Positions 51,103 through 58,679 of a stretch of DNA of 64,000 nucleotides are shown piece by piece. Source of the stretch: Staphylococcus xylosus (GTDB taxonomy: Bacteria; Bacillota; Bacilli; Staphylococcales; Staphylococcaceae). The number at the start of each line of letters is the position of its first letter. Within the stretch, counting starts at the first letter, position 1. The position numbers and the translations under genes were made by a program. The DNA is taken from contig NZ_MRZO01000004.1 of the NCBI RefSeq assembly GCF_002732165.1, forward strand, positions 186,001 through 250,000, read 5' to 3'. Below the pieces are notes generated by a model that was not told the DNA's origin, did not search any database, and was given only the letters and a program-made list of their open reading frames with translations.

Positions 51103-51354
51103 TTAAGTAGTTTAGAAAATAAAAAGGGCATAGTGTTAGTAATCCATAACGTACGAGAAGTTTTAAGTAGAACTTTTATTGATATGAGTTAATTAATTGG
51201 AACCGAAGCTATAGAAATATTAATTGTACAATTGTCGATTGGAAGATTAGCTAAATCCAAAGAATTAGCAACTGTTGTTCTATGCCTGTGATCTCCATGG
51301 GAAAATTATATGACTGGTCAATCAAGATTAGTAGACCCTATCTTTGTAATTTAA
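51103..51354 (+). pseudogene. Remnant of a short-chain dehydrogenase/reductase C-terminus
   Basis: One continuous plus-strand frame reads GIVLVIHNVREVLSRTFIDMS, stop, then IGTEAIEILIVQLSIGRLAK, SKELATVVLCL, stop, SPWENYMTGQSRLVDPIFVI and a terminal stop. The pattern GRLAK-x-x-ELA-x-VV-(x)n-SPW-x-x-YMTGQ-(x)n-VD is the usual C-terminal part of SDR oxidoreductases (substrate loop to the dimer interface). Two in-frame stops, no catalytic YxxxK and no N-terminal Rossmann part remain, so it is a decayed fragment. There is no ribosome-binding site. Which SDR it came from is unknown. Confidence 0.7.
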
Positions 51355-51375
51355 TACGTAGTAAAATTAGAAAGA

Positions 51376-51412
51376 TATAAAAAAGAGACTCCATAGCTAT
51401 GGAATCTCTTTT
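51376..51412 (-). terminator. Terminator after tRNA-Arg
   Basis: AAAAGAGACTCCATAG and CTATGGAATCTCTTTT pair over 16 bases with one G-T pair; on the minus strand a T tract follows. It lies 20 bases beyond the tRNA 3' end. Confidence 0.85.
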
Positions 51413-51432
51413 GGTATGTATATAATTATAAG

Positions 51433-51504
51433 TCCCCTCGAAGGGAATCGAACCCCTATCTTAAGAACCGGAATCTTACGTGTTATCCATTACACTACGA
51501 GGGG
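51433..51504 (-). tRNA. tRNA-Arg (anticodon CCG)
   Basis: The minus strand folds as a cloverleaf: acceptor CCCCTCG/CGAGGGG with discriminator A, D arm GTGT/ACAC, anticodon stem TAAGA/TCTTA with loop TTCCGGT (anticodon CCG), and T arm GGGG TTCGATT CCCT. CCA is not encoded. It has its own terminator and sits between an SDR remnant and clpP. Confidence 0.95.
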
Positions 51505-51594
51505 ATAAAAAACACATTAATCTAAGTGTACAAATCTAAATGCCATCGGTCAATAAGAATAATTTAACTTTCATAAAAAAATTGAGCGTTATTT

Positions 51595-51611
51595 TTTGAC
51601 CATGTTTGACT
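51595..51611. promoter_or_regulatory. CtsR operator of clpP
   Basis: TTTGACCATGTTTGACT is, on the opposite strand, AGTCAAA-CAT-GGTCAAA, two direct CtsR heptads with a 3-base spacer. It overlaps the -35 of the clpP promoter, as in other Firmicutes clp genes. Confidence 0.93.
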
Positions 51612-51624
51612 TTTGAGTTAAAAT
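51596..51624 (+). promoter_or_regulatory. Sigma-A promoter of clpP
   Basis: TTGACC, a 17-base spacer and TAAAAT form a promoter whose -35 lies inside the CtsR operator. Confidence 0.75.
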
Positions 51625-51658
51625 AAGTTTATCAATTAGAAATAAGGAGGCAATATTA

Positions 51659-52243
51659 ATGAATTTAATACCTACAGTAATTGAAACAACAAACCGTGGG
51701 GAACGTGCCTATGACATTTACTCACGTTTATTAAAAGATCGTATTATTATGTTAGGTTCACAAATCGATGATAATGTAGCAAACTCTATTGTTTCTCAAT
51801 TATTATTCTTACAAGCACAAGATGCTGAGAAAGACATCTATCTTTACATTAACTCACCAGGTGGTAGTGTAACTGCTGGTTTCGCAATTTATGATACAAT
51901 CCAACACATCAAACCAGATGTACAAACGATTTGTATTGGTATGGCTGCGTCAATGGGTTCATTTTTACTTGCAGCTGGTGCAAAAGGTAAACGTTTTGCA
52001 CTTCCAAATGCAGAAGTAATGATTCACCAACCATTAGGTGGAGCACAAGGTCAAGCTACAGAAATTGAAATTGCTGCTAACCACATTCTTAAAACACGTG
52101 CTAAATTAAATCAAATTTTAGCAGAACGTACAGGTCAATCAATAGAAAAAATTGAAAAAGATACAGATAGAGATAATTTCTTATCTGCTGAAGAAGCAAA
52201 AGAATATGGTTTAGTTGACCAAGTAATGGTTCCTGAATCATAG
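51659..52243 (+). CDS. clpP: ATP-dependent Clp protease proteolytic subunit
   Basis: The 194-residue serine protease forms the tetradecameric ClpP barrel fed by ClpC/ClpX. The catalytic triad is Ser98 (GMAASMGSF), His123 (MIHQP) and Asp172 (DTDRDNF). AAGGAGG precedes ATG 51659. The promoter carries a CtsR operator, so heat or misfolded protein induces it. Followed by a terminator at 52306. Confidence 0.98.
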   Translation: MNLIPTVIETTNRGERAYDIYSRLLKDRIIMLGSQIDDNVANSIVSQLLFLQAQDAEKDIYLYINSPGGSVTAGFAIYDTIQHIKPDVQTICIGMAASMGSFLLAAGAKGKRFALPNAEVMIHQPLGGAQGQATEIEIAANHILKTRAKLNQILAERTGQSIEKIEKDTDRDNFLSAEEAKEYGLVDQVMVPES

Positions 52244-52305
52244 GATTACAAATTGTAAAGTTATCGACAAGTTACGAATAAAATTGTGTAGCTTGTTTCA
52301 TGGAG

Positions 52306-52337
52306 TCCGGGACATAAATAGATGTTCCGGATTTTTT
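52306..52337 (+). terminator. Terminator of clpP
   Basis: TCCGGGACAT and ATGTTCCGGA pair with one G-T pair and are followed by TTTTTTA. It is one of the recurring GGGACA-type stems. Confidence 0.88.
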
Positions 52338-52385
52338 ATGTGCATTTTAATAGTGATTAAATTCAAACAAATGAGTATGGTGAAT

Positions 52386-52429
52386 GAAAAAACCAACCAA
52401 ATGCATGAATAGCACTTGACTGGTTTTTA
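52386..52429 (-). terminator. Terminator of epimerase-small membrane protein operon
   Basis: AAAAACCAACCAAATGC and GCACTTGACTGGTTTTT pair over most of 17 positions; the A/T ends give a U tract on the minus strand. It lies 12 bases past the 52442 stop. Confidence 0.7.
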
Positions 52430-52441
52430 TTGAAAAGTATA

Positions 52442-52651
52442 TTAAGAATCTTGGAATGTATTACTTTCAGAAGTATTTTTACCATTAAAGAAAAGTTTTA
52501 ATGCAAATGTAGTAACGATGATTCCAAAAATGATTAAAAAGGATGAAACAACGAGCATTGGTGTGGATTTCTCAAAAGCAAAACCACCGTTTAGTAACAG
52601 GAGTATACCAGAGATTAAAAGTAATACATGAGATAAACGATCATGTTTCAT
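52442..52651 (-). CDS. Small two-helix membrane protein, hypothetical
   Basis: The 69-residue protein has helices HVLLLISGILLLLNGGFAF and MLVVSSFLIIFGIIVTTFAL and a short Ser/Asn-rich tail. I do not recognise the family. It lies 23 bases downstream of the epimerase-like gene and before a terminator, so it is probably co-transcribed; its ribosome-binding site is AGGACTGA. Confidence 0.55.
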   Translation of the reverse strand: MKHDRLSHVLLLISGILLLLNGGFAFEKSTPMLVVSSFLIIFGIIVTTFALKLFFNGKNTSESNTFQDS

Positions 52652-52674
52652 TTTAAAAATTCAGTCCTATCCAA

Positions 52675-53571
52675 TTAATGTATTAGATCCTCTAAAGCGA
52701 TTTTTAAATCTGGATATTTAAATTTAAAGTCAATTGCCTGTAATTTGTTAGGAATAACCTTTTGAGTATCAAGAATAACTGTAGACATCTGGCCTAAGAT
52801 AATTCTTAATGCTATTGATGGTACCCACGTATAATGGGGGCGATGTGATATGCGCGCAAGAGTGTAGCCAAATAAATTTTGGTGTTCAACGATTGGTGCA
52901 GTAAAATTAAATACGCCATGTGCATCTTCAGTGTTGATAGTGTGAAGAATTGCTCTGGTTAAATCGTCAATGTGTATCCAAGAATACCACTGTCTACCTG
53001 AACCAATCTTACCACCAACATAGAATTCGTATGGGAGTTTCATCATTGGTAAGGCACCACCTTCGTTAGATAGCACCATACCAAACCTACCTATAACTAC
53101 ACGTGTACCTAATGATTCGAATTGACGAGCAAGACGCTCCCATTGGTAGACCACTTCTGATAAGAAATCGAAAGGTAATGTTTTGTATAATTCAGTATAT
53201 GTGCGATATAAATCTGGTTTGTAATAACCGACAGCACTTGCGTTGAAGAATACTGAAGGTTTCTGCTCGCGACCTTCAAATAATTCGAATAAGGCTTGCG
53301 TTGATTGTAGGCGACTCACCATAATTTTTTGTTTATAGCTTTTAGTCCAACGCTTATTTAAACTTGCACCCGCAAGATTGATAACGATATCTATGTTAGG
53401 TACTTGTGCTTCCCAATCAGGTTTAGACCAATTTACATAAGTAATTTTGGGATGTGATGTTGTTTTGTCTTGTCTTGTTAAAATTGTAATATGTGAGTCA
53501 CTTTGGGCAATGGCTTCTACTAATTGTGTACCAACCATGCCTGTGCCACCTGTAATTAAATAGTTTTTCAT
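52675..53571 (-). CDS. TIGR01777 family epimerase-like NAD(P)-binding protein
   Basis: The 298-residue extended SDR protein starts [15 protein letters not shown] (Rossmann GxxGxxG) and contains [52 protein letters not shown] and HIDDLTRAI, the pattern of the SulA/YfcH/TIGR01777 family. The reaction is unknown. GAGGTGATAAA precedes ATG 53571. A small membrane protein follows in the same unit. Confidence 0.9.
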   Translation of the reverse strand: MKNYLITGGTGMVGTQLVEAIAQSDSHITILTRQDKTTSHPKITYVNWSKPDWEAQVPNIDIVINLAGASLNKRWTKSYKQKIMVSRLQSTQALFELFEGREQKPSVFFNASAVGYYKPDLYRTYTELYKTLPFDFLSEVVYQWERLARQFESLGTRVVIGRFGMVLSNEGGALPMMKLPYEFYVGGKIGSGRQWYSWIHIDDLTRAILHTINTEDAHGVFNFTAPIVEHQNLFGYTLARISHRPHYTWVPSIALRIILGQMSTVILDTQKVIPNKLQAIDFKFKYPDLKIALEDLIH

Positions 53572-53784
53572 TTTATCACCTCATAAATAGTAATGCCTAA
53601 TGTTGCAATGATTTTAAGCGAAACAATCGCATCGCATTTGAAGGTCATAATTTTTTCAAAGATTGTTCAAGAATATGTCATTTACTTACCTTAAGAAGTA
53701 TTTAAAATAAAGAAGGTTCCATTTATAATAAGAGTACCTTCGATATTAATTAATCATCTCTTAATTATTTCGAGTATACCCCAT

Positions 53785-53860
53785 AATATACTAACGAAGG
53801 TAAAATTTTGACTCCCTTTAGTAGTGAGGCTGGGACATAACTATGTGTCTCAGCCTTAAA
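53785..53860 (+). ncRNA. Candidate UCCC-bearing small RNA (RsaH-like position)
   Basis: A C-rich unpaired motif GACTCCCTTTAG is followed by a strong terminator-like stem AGGCTGGGACATA / TATGTGTCTCAGCCT (53827-53856). A UCCC single-stranded motif before a 3' stem is shared by several staphylococcal Rsa RNAs. The promoter is not convincing and the T tail is short, so the call is tentative. Confidence 0.3.
53827..53858. terminator. GGGACA-type hairpin, probable terminator
   Basis: AGGCTGGGACATA and TATGTGTCTCAGCCT form a long imperfect stem followed by TAAA. It belongs to the recurring GGGACA hairpin family of the window. Confidence 0.5.
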
Positions 53861-54077
53861 TGCGTTATGTTCAGAGGATAATTTGAAATTTATAATTATT
53901 TTTTATTGCCAATTACTTTTTAGTGTGGATGTATAGGGAGTTAGAAAACTCCGTGTAGAAGATTCCTTTGATTGTCCCTGACCTTAAATTTATATTAACG
54001 CAATTTGCAGAATGTAACTATCTTTTTACTTGTTATCCCTTTTGAAAAATGGGCATGTTAGAAGTTTATACTTGTGT

Positions 54078-54266
54078 CTACAGAAATAATAAAATAAAAC
54101 CAAAAAGACTAATTAATACAAAAGATATAAAAATTATGAACGTAACACGTGATTTCGAATTTACTTTTGTCTTATGATTATCGTTTTCAAGCATAATTTG
54201 TCTAAGACCGTTATTGGTATTCTTTGAGTGTTGATCTAAGTCGTCAAATAGTTCATGTTTTTTCAA
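54078..54266 (-). CDS. Small tail-anchored membrane protein, hypothetical
   Basis: TTG at 54266 (LKKHELFDDLDQHSKNTNNG) is preceded by CAGGATG at a good distance; the frame is open further to GTG 54326 but without a ribosome-binding site. The 62-residue product has a charged N-terminus and a single C-terminal membrane helix (VTFIIFISFVLISLFGFILLFL). The family is unknown. Confidence 0.5.
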   Translation of the reverse strand: MKKHELFDDLDQHSKNTNNGLRQIMLENDNHKTKVNSKSRVTFIIFISFVLISLFGFILLFL

Positions 54267-54552
54267 TTTAGAACACATCCTGTTATGATAATAGATATAA
54301 GGTAATCTTTTTTGAATTACTTGCACAAAAGTATTGAAACTTTAGATGAAACTAGATTAGTATTAAAGCAAATCATAAAATTTTATCATACATATGTATT
54401 TTACTATATATATTACTTTAAGATAACATCTAGATTAAAAAATTAGTTAATAAGTTTAATTAGCATATGAAATAGTGTAAAATATATATTTGATATTGAA
54501 CGCATACACGATTTTTATAAATGTATGATATAAATTGAAGTGAGGGGAGCAT

Positions 54553-55218
54553 ATGCCAAAGCATAATCAAAATAATAACTTTGATGACCAAGATAATAAG
54601 AAAATGAGTGGTTTTGCGAAAATAGTTAGTGGAGTAATTGTATTATTATTAGTAGGCGGACTCATATTTGCCATTTTTGCATTTGTAGATCATTCCAATA
54701 AAGCTAACGAACGTTTAGCAGATCAGAAACAAGAAGAAAAAGAGAAACAAAAAGAAAAGACTAAAGAAGAAAAAGAGAAGAAAAAGAAAGAGCAATCTAC
54801 TGAAGAATCTCAACAGACACAACAAACTCAACAGATGCAACAAACACAGCAGACACAACAAGCTCCTCAAACGCAGCAAACACAACAGACGCAACAAAGA
54901 ACTAGTCAACCTGCTACCGCTGAACGTACAACAGAAGAAAAGAAAACACCAGAAAAAACTAAAGAAGCAACAACTGAGGAAAGAACTACAGAAGAAAGTA
55001 CAACTGAAGAGCGAACAACAGAAGAAAAAACGACAGAAGAAAAAACACCAGAGCCTTCTACTGAAGAAAGAACAAGAGAACCATCAACAGAGCAAAAAAC
55101 ATCTGAACCTTCTACAGAGCAAAGAACAAGTCAAAGAAGCGCACAAAATAGTACACAAGAGAGATCATCACAAAATAATACTTCAAATAGAAGCGCACAA
55201 ACATCTGAGGAAGATTAA
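54553..55218 (+). CDS. Membrane-anchored Gln/Thr/Glu-repeat protein
   Basis: The 221-residue protein has a short hydrophilic N-terminus, one membrane helix (IVSGVIVLLLVGGLIFAIFAF, about residues 25-45), a Lys/Glu-rich charged segment (55-85), a QQT repeat (about 87-116), and long TTEE/STEE repeats to the end. There is no LPXTG, lipobox or cleavable signal. It is likely anchored by the helix with an unstructured extracellular tail. GAGGGGAG precedes ATG 54553. Repeats are unstable in DNA and length may vary. Function unknown. Confidence 0.8.
   Translation: MPKHNQNNNFDDQDNKKMSGFAKIVSGVIVLLLVGGLIFAIFAFVDHSNKANERLADQKQEEKEKQKEKTKEEKEKKKKEQSTEESQQTQQTQQMQQTQQTQQAPQTQQTQQTQQRTSQPATAERTTEEKKTPEKTKEATTEERTTEESTTEERTTEEKTTEEKTPEPSTEERTREPSTEQKTSEPSTEQRTSQRSAQNSTQERSSQNNTSNRSAQTSEED
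54811..54897 (+). repeat. CAACARAC-type tandem repeat coding QQT
   Basis: About nine or ten imperfect 9-base units (CAACAGACA and variants) encode Gln-Gln-Thr, with interruptions (Met, Ala-Pro). Confidence 0.75.
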
Positions 55219-55262
55219 AGAACAGTTGTATAAGGTTGCGTCAATTCATTTGTTAATGTTGA

Positions 55263-55295
55263 AAAGCCGGACTGATTATTCATCAGCCCGGCTTT
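55263..55295. terminator. Bidirectional terminator
   Basis: AAAGCCGGACTGAT and ATCAGCCCGGCTTT form a 14-bp stem. It closes the repeat protein gene on the plus strand and overlaps the stop codon of the minus-strand remnant. Confidence 0.85.
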
Positions 55296-55506
55296 ATTTA
55301 TATAAAAGGTATTTCACTGCATTCTTAAAATTAGAATCTAATATAAAGCTACCGTTGTGACCAGACATACCAGAGTAATTGTACCAGAGTTTTGCCGCTG
55401 CCTCTGCAACGTTACTTTGTGATGCAAACTGAGTTGCTGTAGTACCTAATAATGTGCTTAATGCGATACCGCCAGCTAAAATAACTTTTGTGAATTTTTT
55501 CGTTTT
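55294..55506 (-). pseudogene. Remnant of a small secreted protein gene, start lost
   Basis: The minus-strand frame reads KTKKFTKVILAGGIALSTLL, a signal-peptide-like core, GTTATQFASQSNVAEAAAKL with an AEA-type cleavage site, then WYNYSGMSGHNGSFILDSNF, KNAVKYLLYK and a stop (70 codons). There is no start codon in frame: just upstream is TGA, produced because TTGAAAAACG carries five A residues where four would restore TTG AAA ACG AAA. No ribosome-binding site is visible. It is probably a frameshifted gene for a secreted staphylococcal peptide; the family is not recognised. Confidence 0.55.
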
Positions 55507-55877
55507 TCAAGACTTATTTCAATATTTTTGTGATTATATTGTTTGTAACCTTATTGTTATAAAAATATTACTATAAGGTTACGTGGGTTTTGAAAGATTT
55601 CGATTAGCCTAGTGAATTTTTGTCTAAGTGCCGGTATTATTAAAAGAAGTTAAGTTATTATGAGGGCGTAAAGAATAACTGTAATATAGCTTAAGTGACC
55701 ATACAACAGTTAAGAATGTATAAGCATTACAATGGGTTGGGAAGTTAGTGTACAGGTAGAAGTATTTACTATAAAAATATATAGAATGTATGTGGATACT
55801 ATTGTCAGTAAGCAACCAATAGTATAGTAGTTGAATGATAAAATATGATCTATACTTATTTATTTTAAAATATGATT
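55507..55877. other. Intergenic region upstream of the secreted-peptide remnant
   Basis: It contains an inverted repeat GTAACCTTAT / ATAAGGTTAC (55545-55554 and 55573-55582) and otherwise A/T-rich sequence. A 63-codon minus-strand frame at 55624-55815 has no ribosome-binding site and is not called. Confidence 0.4.
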
Positions 55878-56102
55878 TTAAAATAAAAAGCTAAGTAAGT
55901 AAGAGACTAACGAGAATATAATAATTAAAGTGAAACAACCGCCAAAACATCCTAAAGGACCGCAACCAAAATGTTTTGTGTAATTTAAAGATTGGTGACG
56001 GTTATTTATAGGAATGTCCTTATTTTTCTTATTAAAGTAATCCTTATCCTTATAACGTTGATCATCAGGGTCAATGACTTCCGGTTTTTTATTGTTAGGC
56101 AT
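55878..56102 (-). CDS. Small Cys/Gly-motif membrane protein, hypothetical
   Basis: The 74-residue protein has a charged N-terminal 45 residues (MPNNKKPEVIDPDDQRYKDK, FNKKNKD), the motif FGCGPLGCFGGC and one C-terminal hydrophobic helix (FTLIIIFSLVSYLLSFLF). AAGGAGGT lies seven bases before ATG 56102, a strong ribosome-binding site, so I consider it real. The Cys/Gly cluster before the helix could be a palmitoyl-like or metal site, but no function is known. Confidence 0.7.
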   Translation of the reverse strand: MPNNKKPEVIDPDDQRYKDKDYFNKKNKDIPINNRHQSLNYTKHFGCGPLGCFGGCFTLIIIFSLVSYLLSFLF

Positions 56103-56353
56103 GTGTTTACCTCCTTGATTTGTTTAGTATATATTCATTTTAAAGATTTAATACTAAGTATTCAATTAGAGTTGCTCAGCGCAGTGAGTGAGGGTGAACA
56201 AAATGTGACTAACACATTTATTCATTTATTTAATAAATAATGATTAACAAATTATATTACGGGTAAAATGTTATTGTACGGAAATGAAAATGTATGATTT
56301 TAATAGTTAGTTTGGCTGATGAAATATAAGCTATTTTTGCTTGCAATTTCAAA

Positions 56354-56381
56354 TTGATAGTAGTATTATTGCAAATATAAG
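56354..56381 (+). promoter_or_regulatory. Probable promoter of cggR-gap-pgk-tpiA-gpmI
   Basis: TTGATA (56354-56359), a 16-base spacer and TATAAG (56376-56381), each with five of six matches, lie just upstream of the operator-like repeats. Confidence 0.6.
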
Positions 56382-56396
56382 AGGTTATATTTTTTT

Positions 56397-56442
56397 TGTC
56401 CCGCTAGGGACGTAAAAAGTCAATCTATGGTTAGAACTTGAC
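56397..56442. promoter_or_regulatory. Putative CggR operator
   Basis: GTCCC-GCTA-GGGAC (56398-56411) is a perfect 5-bp inverted repeat, AGGGAC-N6-AGTC resembles the Bacillus half-operator CGGGAC-N6-TGTC, and GTCAA...TTGAC follows (56419-56442). It sits downstream of the promoter, where CggR binds in Bacillus. The match is partial. Confidence 0.5.
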
Positions 56443-56471
56443 CCTTTATTAAGAAACGGAGGAGGATAGTA

Positions 56472-57500
56472 GTGAAGGATTTGATAAAAGTTCAACAAAA
56501 GCTTGTGCCAGAAATTGTTGAAAAAATGTATCGTCGTTTCTCAATTCTCACTACTATTTCAAAGCATCAACCCGTAGGTAGACGTAGTTTAAGTGAATAT
56601 ATGAATTTGACTGAACGTGTGCTTCGTTCTGAAACGGACACCCTAAAGAAACAGGATTTAATTAAAGTTAAACCCACAGGTATGGAAATAACAGAAGCAG
56701 GTGCGGCAACCGTCAGACAATTAAATGGTTATTTTAATGTTTATTCTGATGACCACCATCTTGCCCAAGTTATTAAAGAACAGTATGGAATCAAAGAAGT
56801 CTATGTCATACCAGGAGACTCAGACGCTGATCAAACGGTGAAGATTGAATTATCCCGTCAGGCAGGACAACTAGTTGAGGATGTACTTTATGAAAATGCA
56901 ATTGTTGCAGTAACAGGTGGCTCGACAATGGCCTATGTTAGTGAAGCGATGCATCATCAACCATACAATGCGTTTTTCGTTCCTGCGAGGGGCGGACTCG
57001 GTGAAAATGTTGTTTATCAAGCAAACACTATTGCAGCTAGCATGGCACAGCAGACAAATGGTGATTATACAACATTATATGTACCAGATAACGTAAGCGA
57101 GACGACGTATAACACGCTTATGTTAGAGCCATCCGTAATCCAAACGCTAGAAAAAATTAAACAATCCAATATTACAATCCATGGCATTGGTGATGCGCTG
57201 AAGATGGCGCGAAGACGTCAATCACCTAATGAAGTTATAGAAAAACTTCAACATCACAATGCCTCGGGAGAAGCATTTGGATATTATTTCGATGATCAAG
57301 GTGAGATCGTGCACAAAGTGAAAACGATTGGACTTCAGTTAGAGGACCTTGAATCGAAAAAGTTTATTTTTGCTGTAGCAGGGGGTAAATCAAAAGGAGA
57401 AGCAATTAAAGCTTATCTTTCAATTGCTCCTAAAAACACTGTATTAATTACAGATGAAGGTGCAGCAAAAGCAATAGCAAACAATAGTAATAAAAAGTGA
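56472..57500 (+). CDS. cggR: Central glycolytic genes regulator CggR (GapR)
   Basis: The 342-residue SorC/DeoR-type repressor starts at GTG 56472 ([20 protein letters not shown]), with GGAGGA before it. The N-terminal helix-turn-helix ([25 protein letters not shown], about 33-60) precedes a sugar-phosphate-binding domain ([38 protein letters not shown]). Fructose-1,6-bisphosphate relieves repression in Bacillus. It is the first gene of the glycolytic operon and autoregulated by the upstream operator. Confidence 0.95.
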   Translation: MKDLIKVQQKLVPEIVEKMYRRFSILTTISKHQPVGRRSLSEYMNLTERVLRSETDTLKKQDLIKVKPTGMEITEAGAATVRQLNGYFNVYSDDHHLAQVIKEQYGIKEVYVIPGDSDADQTVKIELSRQAGQLVEDVLYENAIVAVTGGSTMAYVSEAMHHQPYNAFFVPARGGLGENVVYQANTIAASMAQQTNGDYTTLYVPDNVSETTYNTLMLEPSVIQTLEKIKQSNITIHGIGDALKMARRRQSPNEVIEKLQHHNASGEAFGYYFDDQGEIVHKVKTIGLQLEDLESKKFIFAVAGGKSKGEAIKAYLSIAPKNTVLITDEGAAKAIANNSNKK

Positions 57501-57541
57501 TAACACTTTTTAAATATCATTTATTAAAGGAGGCCATTATA

Positions 57542-58549
57542 ATGGCAGTAAAAGTAGCAATTAATGGTTTTGGTAGAATTGGTCGTTTAGCATTTAGAAG
57601 AATTCAAAACGTTGACGGAATTGACGTAGTAGCAGTAAATGACTTAACAGATGACGAAATGTTAGCACATTTATTAAAATATGACACTATGCAAGGACGC
57701 TTCACAGGAGAAGTTGAAGTAGAAAATGACGGTTTCCGTGTAAACGGACAAGAAGTAAAATCATTCTCTGAGCCAGACCCAAGCAAATTACCTTGGAAAG
57801 ATTTAGACATCGATGTTGTATTAGAATGTACTGGTTTCTTCGCTGATAAAGAAAAAGCAGAAGCTCACATTAATGCAGGTGCTAAAAAAGTATTAATTTC
57901 AGCTCCAGCTACTGGTGATTTAAAAACAATCGTTTATAACACAAACCACCAAGAGTTAGATGGTAAAGAAACAGTTGTTTCAGGTGCTTCATGTACAACT
58001 AACTCATTAGCTCCAGTTGCTAAAGTATTAAATGATGACTTTGGTTTAGTAGAAGGTTTCATGACTACAATTCATGCTTACACTGGTGACCAAAATACAC
58101 AAGATGCGCCACACGCTAAAGGCGACAAACGTCGTGCTCGTGCAGCTGCTGAAAACATTATCCCTAACTCAACTGGTGCTGCTAAAGCAATTGGCCTAGT
58201 TATCCCTGAAATTGATGGTAAATTAGACGGTGGAGCGCAACGTGTTCCTGTAGCTACTGGTTCGTTAACAGAATTAACAGTTGTATTAGACAAAAATGTA
58301 AGTGTTGAAGACGTTAATGCTGCAATGAAGAATGCTTCAAACGAATCATTCGGTTACACTGAAGACGAAATCGTTTCTTCTGATGTAGTTGGTATGACTT
58401 ACGGTTCATTATTCGATGCAACACAAACACGTGTTATGACAGTTGGCGATCGCCAATTAGTTAAAGTAGCAGCTTGGTACGATAACGAAATGTCTTACAC
58501 TTCACAATTAGTTCGTACATTAGAACACTTAGCAACTCAAGCTAAATAA
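57542..58549 (+). CDS. gapA: Glyceraldehyde-3-phosphate dehydrogenase (glycolytic)
   Basis: Start at ATG 57542 ([20 protein letters not shown]) behind AAAGGAGG; an upstream in-frame ATA/ATG stretch is in the cggR end and is ignored. The 335-residue enzyme oxidises glyceraldehyde-3-phosphate to 1,3-bisphosphoglycerate with NAD+. The NAD site is GFGRIGR, and the catalytic Cys151 is in [12 protein letters not shown]. Strongly biased codon use fits high expression. Confidence 0.98.
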   Translation: MAVKVAINGFGRIGRLAFRRIQNVDGIDVVAVNDLTDDEMLAHLLKYDTMQGRFTGEVEVENDGFRVNGQEVKSFSEPDPSKLPWKDLDIDVVLECTGFFADKEKAEAHINAGAKKVLISAPATGDLKTIVYNTNHQELDGKETVVSGASCTTNSLAPVAKVLNDDFGLVEGFMTTIHAYTGDQNTQDAPHAKGDKRRARAAAENIIPNSTGAAKAIGLVIPEIDGKLDGGAQRVPVATGSLTELTVVLDKNVSVEDVNAAMKNASNESFGYTEDEIVSSDVVGMTYGSLFDATQTRVMTVGDRQLVKVAAWYDNEMSYTSQLVRTLEHLATQAK

Positions 58550-58611
58550 TTCGATGTAAAATTAATTTAGCAAGCGCAATGTGCTGTTAAATTTAAACAA
58601 TATGCTTAGGA

Positions 58612-58650
58612 GTAAGCGGGGAGCACAACGCTTCTCCGCTTATTTTAATT
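58612..58650 (+). other. Intercistronic hairpin between gap and pgk
   Basis: TAAGCGGGGAG and CTTCTCCGCTTA form a GC-rich stem with one bulge, followed by TTTTAATTT. It may act as a partial terminator or RNA processing/protection element that sets gap mRNA levels above downstream genes. Confidence 0.55.
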
Positions 58651-58679
58651 TATTGTTCCATTCAGAGGAGGAAGCTTAC

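Larger units (their letters stand above)
50961..51658. other. Region between whiA and clpP
   Basis: About 700 bases contain the whiA terminator (51031-51055), a decayed SDR gene (51103-51354), a terminator and tRNA-Arg on the minus strand, and the CtsR-controlled clpP promoter. Details are in the separate entries. Confidence 0.8.
53572..54077. other. Intergenic region with hairpins; candidate small RNA locus
   Basis: This 506-base gap has a GAAGGT...ACCTTC hairpin (about 53710-53737), an A/T tract with GACTCCCTTTAG (about 53811-53822), the stem at 53827-53856, and a further GTCCCTGACC near 53973-53982. No protein gene is seen. From memory, S. aureus RsaH maps between the genes corresponding to the epimerase and its neighbour. 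Confidence 0.4.
56103..56471. other. Upstream region of the cggR-gap operon
   Basis: This 369-base gap holds the glycolytic operon promoter (56354-56381) and a probable CggR operator (56397-56442). The rest is A/T-rich without a gene. Confidence 0.6.

Noticed and set aside
55624..55815. 63-codon minus-strand frame in the intergenic region before the small Cys/Gly protein
   Set aside because: No ribosome-binding site and Tyr/Ser/Leu-rich random composition.
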